DNA of 64,000 bases, taken from positions 1 through 64,000 of the forward strand of contig NZ_AINS01000011.1 in NCBI RefSeq assembly GCF_000254135.1. The letters are read 5' to 3'. The translations under genes were made by a program, and so were the position numbers. A model generated the notes under the pieces. That model saw only the letters and a program-made list of their open reading frames with translations. It did not search any database and was not told where the DNA came from. Source of the DNA: Campylobacter coli LMG 9860. GTDB taxonomy: Bacteria; Campylobacterota; Campylobacteria; Campylobacterales; Campylobacteraceae. Positions 60,136 to 64,000 of the stretch are shown in pieces; position 1 is the first letter of the stretch, and every line of letters starts with the position of its first letter.

Positions 60136-60730
60136 AAAAATCATTGCTATAAGCGATAGAAAATGTGTCGAGATAGACTTTCTAAAACAAGTAGAAAAGC
60201 TTGCTAAATCAGGCATAGACGCTTTTGTGCTTAGAGAGAAGGATTTGAGTGAATTTGAGTATTATGATTTGGCTAAAGAGGTTTTAGCTATTTGTGCTAA
60301 ACATAAAACAACTTGTTTTTTGCATTTTTTTGATAGAGAGTGTTTAAAGTTAGGACATCGCTATTTTCATATGCCACTTGCTTTGTTAAGGCAAGAGCCA
60401 AAGATGAGTAAGTATTTTCATATGATAGGCACTTCAGTGCATAGTAAAGAAGAGCTTTTAGAGGCGATGAATTATGGGGTAAATTATGCTTTTGTAGGTC
60501 ATATTTTTGAGAGTTCTTGTAAGAAAGATTTAGAGCCAAGGGGGCTTGAATTTTTAAATTCTTTACTTTCTTTTAGCCAAATTCCACTTTATGCTATAGG
60601 CGGGATTAATGTACAAAATATTGCAAGCTTTAAAGATATCAATGTAGCTGGTGTTTGTATGCGTGAGGTTTTAATGCGCGAAAAAGATGTGAAAAAATAT
60701 CTTGTTGAATGTAAAAGAAACTTGCTTTGA
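60125..60730 (+). CDS. ThiE/TenI-like protein
   Basis: A 201-residue paralogue of ThiE: AFVLREKDLSEFEYYDLAKE, IGTSVHSKEELLEA, VGHIFESSCKKDLEPRGLEF and YAIGGINVQNIASF. The DGVHLGQ segment of true ThiE is replaced by KLGHRYFHMP, and the NDR segment is changed, so it is more likely a TenI-type thiazole tautomerase or a regulatory relative than a second synthase. It is translationally coupled to thiH and the regulator. Confidence 0.85.
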   Translation: MWDKKIIAISDRKCVEIDFLKQVEKLAKSGIDAFVLREKDLSEFEYYDLAKEVLAICAKHKTTCFLHFFDRECLKLGHRYFHMPLALLRQEPKMSKYFHMIGTSVHSKEELLEAMNYGVNYAFVGHIFESSCKKDLEPRGLEFLNSLLSFSQIPLYAIGGINVQNIASFKDINVAGVCMREVLMREKDVKKYLVECKRNLL

Positions 60731-61635
60731 TGAAGAGTGAAACAATGGAGCAAATTCTTTCCTTGCCACAAGATTTAAAACAATTAAAAGGTGTGGATTA
60801 TAAAAATTTTAAATCCTGTACTTTTGCAAAATATACCCAAGTAAGCGCCTCACACTCTTCTTTTGTCAATGTAGGCAGCCATCTTTTAACCTTTGTAAGA
60901 AAAGGATATAAAATTTTACATACGGCATCAAAAGACTATAAAATCGACTCTTATGAAACCTTATTTTTAAAAGCGGGAAATTATACTTTAAGCAATGTAG
61001 GACTTAGTAGCGGTGTTTATGAAGCTTATTTGTTTTTCTTTGATAATGCTTTTTTAATCGAGCTTATTTATAAGTATAAAGATCTTTTTAAACTAGAACA
61101 AGCAAGCGAGGAGAGTGAAATTTTTTGGGTAAAAAATGATAAAATTTTACAAGGAATTTTAGAAAGTTTTACCCCGCATTTTGATGAGAATACACAAATT
61201 TTAGATCCCATAGTCAGTCTTAAATTTGAAGAGATTTTTTTGCATTTACTTTTAAATAAAAATACTTATTTCATAGGCTTTTTAGCTGGAATTTTAAAAG
61301 AATTTCGTTTAGATCTTTCGCAGCTTTTTGAGTATTGTGGGAGAGAATTTGTAAGCGTGAGCGAAATGGCTGATTTTGCAAAGCTTGATTTTGCTACTTT
61401 TTCTAGAGAATTTAAAAAATGCTTCGGGCAAAGTCCTAAAAAATGGCTAGATGAAAAAAGATTGCAAAAAGCTAAAGTTTTGCTTGAATTTTCTAAAAAA
61501 AATGTAAATGAAATAGCTAATGAATGTGCTTTTTCTTCAGTGGCTTGGTTTATCGAGAGATTTAAAGAAAAATACAATCAAACCCCTAAGCAATATCAAA
61601 AATCAAAAAACTTGTATTTTTTATCAAAAAACTAG
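60730..61635 (+). CDS. AraC-family transcriptional regulator
   Basis: A 301-residue regulator with an N-terminal cupin-like domain (VNVGSHLLTFVRKGYKIL) and two C-terminal helix-turn-helix motifs: VSVSEMADFAKLDFATFSREF and VNEIANECAFSSVAWFIERF followed by YNQTPKQYQ. The ligand and targets are unknown; the two genes downstream are likely candidates. It starts in the stop of the TenI-like gene (TGATG). Confidence 0.9.
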   Translation: MKSETMEQILSLPQDLKQLKGVDYKNFKSCTFAKYTQVSASHSSFVNVGSHLLTFVRKGYKILHTASKDYKIDSYETLFLKAGNYTLSNVGLSSGVYEAYLFFFDNAFLIELIYKYKDLFKLEQASEESEIFWVKNDKILQGILESFTPHFDENTQILDPIVSLKFEEIFLHLLLNKNTYFIGFLAGILKEFRLDLSQLFEYCGREFVSVSEMADFAKLDFATFSREFKKCFGQSPKKWLDEKRLQKAKVLLEFSKKNVNEIANECAFSSVAWFIERFKEKYNQTPKQYQKSKNLYFLSKN

Positions 61636-61697
61636 CACACTTTTTCTATCTAAATCAATATAATCAGCATAAATATTTTTAACAAAAGGAGAAAAGT

Positions 61698-62553
61698 ATG
61701 AAAAAATATGTTTTAAGTTTAGCGCTTGTTGGAGCAAGTTTGCTTGGAGCAAGCGAGTTGAAATATCAAGAATTTGATGGCTTTAAAAGCCCTGAAAGTA
61801 TTTTTGTAGATAAAAATTCTGTATATGTATCTAATGTAGGTGAAAAACTTGAGCCTTTGGCAAAAGACAATGATGGTTTTATCTCTAAGCTTGATAAAAA
61901 TGGCAAAGTGCTTGAGCATAAATTTATAAGCAATCTAAATGCCCCAAAAGGTATGATGGAAGTTGCAAATACACTTTATGTGGTGGATATTGATGTGGTG
62001 CGTGGTTTTGATTTGAAAAGCAAAAAAAGAAGTGTTTAATTTGCCTATAAAGGGTGCAATTTTTCTAAATGCTATCGAAAAACTAAATGACGATACACTT
62101 TTGGTAAGCGATACAGGCACAGGACTTGTTTTAAAAGTGGATTTAAAAGCGAAAAAATATGATGAGTTATTAAAACTTGATATCGCTAAATTTGGCGGTC
62201 CTAATGGACTTTACTTAGATAGAAAAAATGATAAGCTTTTTATAGCAGGATATCATCCAGATGGTGCTAGTGGCGGTGTTGTGATGAGTTATGATTTAAA
62301 TGACAAAAAACTAAGCGTGATTAAAAATGAAAAAGAAGCTTATGATGGAATCGTTCCTTATGAAAATGCCTTGCTTGTAAGTTCTTGGGGTGAAAATTTA
62401 AACGGGGTGATTTATCGTTTAGAAGATGATAAAGCATTAAAGCTTGATTTGCCTTCTATCAAAGGTCCTGCAGATATCTTTATAGAGGGTGATACTTTAT
62501 GGATTCCTAAGATGGTAGAAGGTAAAATACTTAAAGTAGAACTTAAAAATTAA
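61698..62553 (+). pseudogene. Periplasmic beta-propeller (SMP-30/gluconolactonase-like) protein, frameshifted at poly-A
   Basis: A Sec signal ([19 protein letters not shown]) is followed by blade-like repeats ([58 protein letters not shown]). The frame breaks at an A7 run (62022-62028): with A6 the reading [16 protein letters not shown] would be continuous and the protein about 284 residues. In this sequence it stops at 62039 after 113 residues. An AAAGGAG site precedes the start. Family and function are tentative; the intact form lies beside the AraC regulator and MFS transporter. Confidence 0.8.
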
Positions 62554-62560
62554 GGATTTA

Positions 62561-63721
62561 ATGCTTTCTTTTAGAAAAATTTTTTGGTTAAATGTTGCTA
62601 TTGTCATAATTGTAGCATTTAACCTTAGGGCTCCTATTACTGCGATAGGACCCATGATCGATATTATCCAAGATGAGTATAATCTTAATTCCACTCTTGC
62701 AGGTGTGCTTACTAGCCTTCCTTTGATAGCTTTTGGTAGCATTTCTTTTATAGTGGGTTATTTTTCTCCTATTTGTGCGATTATTGTTGGAATTTTTCTT
62801 ATTTTTATCGCAGAACTTATTCGTTCTTATTTAGGTGTTTATGGTTTATTTTTAGGAATGCTTGGTATAGGTTGTGGTATAGCTATTGCCAATGTGTTAT
62901 TGCCAAGTTTTATTAAGGAAAAATTTCCTAAAAAAATGGCAAGTATGATGGGAATTTATAGTCTTGTTTTAAGCATTTCTTCTATAGCAGGAATTGCTTT
63001 ATCTATGCCTTTGTTAAATATATTTGATTTAGCGGGTGCTATGGTTTTTTGGTCGGTTTTTTCTTTTATTGCCTTAATGATTTATTATCCCCAAGCTAAA
63101 AATGGCCGCTTTTTTCGTACCAAGAAAAAAGAGAGTAAAAAAATCAATCTTTTAAAAAATCCAACCACTTGGAAAATCACTCTTTTTATGGGTTTTCAAA
63201 GTTTTTTGGCTTATTCTTTGTTTTTTTGGTATGTGCAAATAATCGTAGAAAAAGGCTATGATAAAGATTTTGCAACCAATATGGTACTTTTTTCTCAACT
63301 TGTAGCCGCTCCAATCTCTCTTTTTGGTCCCTTGCTTTTAGGAAAACTTAAAAAGAGTTTACATACGCCTTATATAGCTATATTGTGCGCGATGTATGCG
63401 GTATCTTTTGGAATTTTATTTGCATTTGATACTCGGTTTATGATTATGCTTGCTGCATTTATTGTGGGGTTTCCTTGGGGTGGTGTTTTTGGTATTGCTT
63501 TGCTTTTTATCGCTCAAAAAAGTTCTAATGCAAAAATAGCTGCAAGACTTTCGGCTTTTGCTCAAGGGTTTGGATATTTAATCGCAGCGCAAGGGCAATG
63601 GATCATAGGATTTTTCCATGATATGTTTGGAAATTTTACAAGCTCTATTTGTATACTTTTTATCGTGGGCATACTTGTTAATATTTTTGGATATTTAGCC
63701 TATAAAAGCAAAGTTATTTGA
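62561..63721 (+). CDS. MFS transporter, CynX/NimT type
   Basis: A 386-residue membrane protein with about 11-12 hydrophobic segments. VAFNLRAPITAIGPMID at the N-terminus and the central loop after IYYPQAKNGRF fit the CynX/NimT subgroup of the major facilitator superfamily. The substrate is unknown. It starts eight bases after the beta-propeller gene and its last eight bases overlap murG on the other strand. Confidence 0.87.
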   Translation: MLSFRKIFWLNVAIVIIVAFNLRAPITAIGPMIDIIQDEYNLNSTLAGVLTSLPLIAFGSISFIVGYFSPICAIIVGIFLIFIAELIRSYLGVYGLFLGMLGIGCGIAIANVLLPSFIKEKFPKKMASMMGIYSLVLSISSIAGIALSMPLLNIFDLAGAMVFWSVFSFIALMIYYPQAKNGRFFRTKKKESKKINLLKNPTTWKITLFMGFQSFLAYSLFFWYVQIIVEKGYDKDFATNMVLFSQLVAAPISLFGPLLLGKLKKSLHTPYIAILCAMYAVSFGILFAFDTRFMIMLAAFIVGFPWGGVFGIALLFIAQKSSNAKIAARLSAFAQGFGYLIAAQGQWIIGFFHDMFGNFTSSICILFIVGILVNIFGYLAYKSKVI

Positions 63722-64000
63722 TAAGCTTTAATGCCTTTTCAAGCAAAATATCTGCACCATTTTTTTGTGCCATATCTTTAAGCCTTGTAGAAATATCTTC
63801 TAAATTTAGCTTGAATATAGCTTTTAAAATTTCATCAGGATAGGTGTTATTTTGCATAAAAATTTGACATAAAGCTTTATCTTGTAAAAATTTAGCATTA
63901 AAATACTGATGATTTTTAGCAGCGTGAGGGTAGGGTATGAAAATACTTGGTAGAGTATTGGCACAAAGTTCAAAAAGTGTGCTTGCACCCGCTCGCGAAA
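63714..64000 (-). CDS. murG: UDP-GlcNAc:lipid I N-acetylglucosaminyltransferase MurG, C-terminal part
   Basis: Minus-strand frame entering from the right edge; only about the last 94 residues are in the window. RAGASTLFELCAN, PSIFIPYPHAAKNHQYFNA and the terminal helix ILLEKALKLIK match the UDP-GlcNAc-binding half of MurG, which makes lipid II at the inner membrane. The stop is at 63714-63716, inside the end of the convergent MFS gene. Confidence 0.93.
   Translation of the reverse strand, partial: SRAGASTLFELCANTLPSIFIPYPHAAKNHQYFNAKFLQDKALCQIFMQNNTYPDEILKAIFKLNLEDISTRLKDMAQKNGADILLEKALKLIK

Overview
The window is chromosomal DNA of a thermotolerant Campylobacter, most likely C. jejuni, with C. 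coli as the main alternative. Supporting signs are very AT-rich and tightly packed genes, a T-rich stretch followed by TATAAT-like -10 boxes in place of -35 elements, short poly-G contingency tracts, the competence gene ctsT, tandem RdxA-type nitroreductases, and a gene order (lnt/yajC-secDF-leuS ... murG) that matches, from memory, the Cj1039-Cj1095 stretch of C. jejuni NCTC 11168 read in reverse.

Layout. 1-3325 (minus strand): a partial unknown gene with a sigma28-like promoter, a frameshifted short-chain dehydrogenase and lnt. 3298-19254 (plus): yajC-secD-secF-leuS, an LptE-like lipoprotein, a degenerate-GGDEF protein, folC, an M23 peptidase/bactofilin cell-shape pair, mfd, a DUF815 ATPase, a MagIII-like glycosylase, thiD-thiE and hemD. 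19247-21785 (minus): pseudopilin-like competence genes, proC and fliW. 21949-24987 (plus): bamD-like and lon. 25043-31773 (minus): rpsF-ssb-rpsR, pgsA-rseP, two nitroreductases, a GNAT enzyme and a CinA-domain protein. 31864-63721 (plus): ileS, gatA, guaB, xseB, a nitrilase-fold pseudoenzyme, a phase-variable sulfatase, murC, mutS2, a CjeI-like restriction-modification (R-M) enzyme, sir2, a LysE exporter, dapE, a second R-M operon, thiSFGH, a second thiE-like gene, an AraC regulator, a frameshifted periplasmic protein and an MFS transporter. The 3' end of murG enters on the minus strand at the right edge.

Three accessory spots stand out in this otherwise core region. (1) Between the sulfatase and murC lies the C-terminal end of a type VI secretion VgrG, followed by remnants of two small membrane-protein genes, bracketed by a degenerate duplication of the murC promoter and 5' end. 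(2) The CjeI-like nuclease-methylase-specificity polypeptide has a G9 tract between its two target-recognition domains. Either one-base change would remove only the second domain, so slippage may change specificity rather than simply silence the enzyme. (3) Between dapE and thiS an operon encodes a fused nuclease-methyltransferase, a DUF3800 protein, a small protein resembling BECR-fold RNases, a structured spacer and a separate specificity subunit. Its last gene overlaps thiS, so the thiamine genes lie downstream of the R-M operon. This is the best candidate for a poorly described composite defence system.

At the left edge, a 13-bp inverted repeat pairs the start codon of the unknown gene with sequence just upstream of its sigma28-like promoter. 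That layout would let the gene's own transcript be translated while read-through transcripts fold shut. Thiamine synthesis is split between thiD-thiE (17.2-18.6 kb) and thiSFGH-thiE2 (57.2-60.7 kb).
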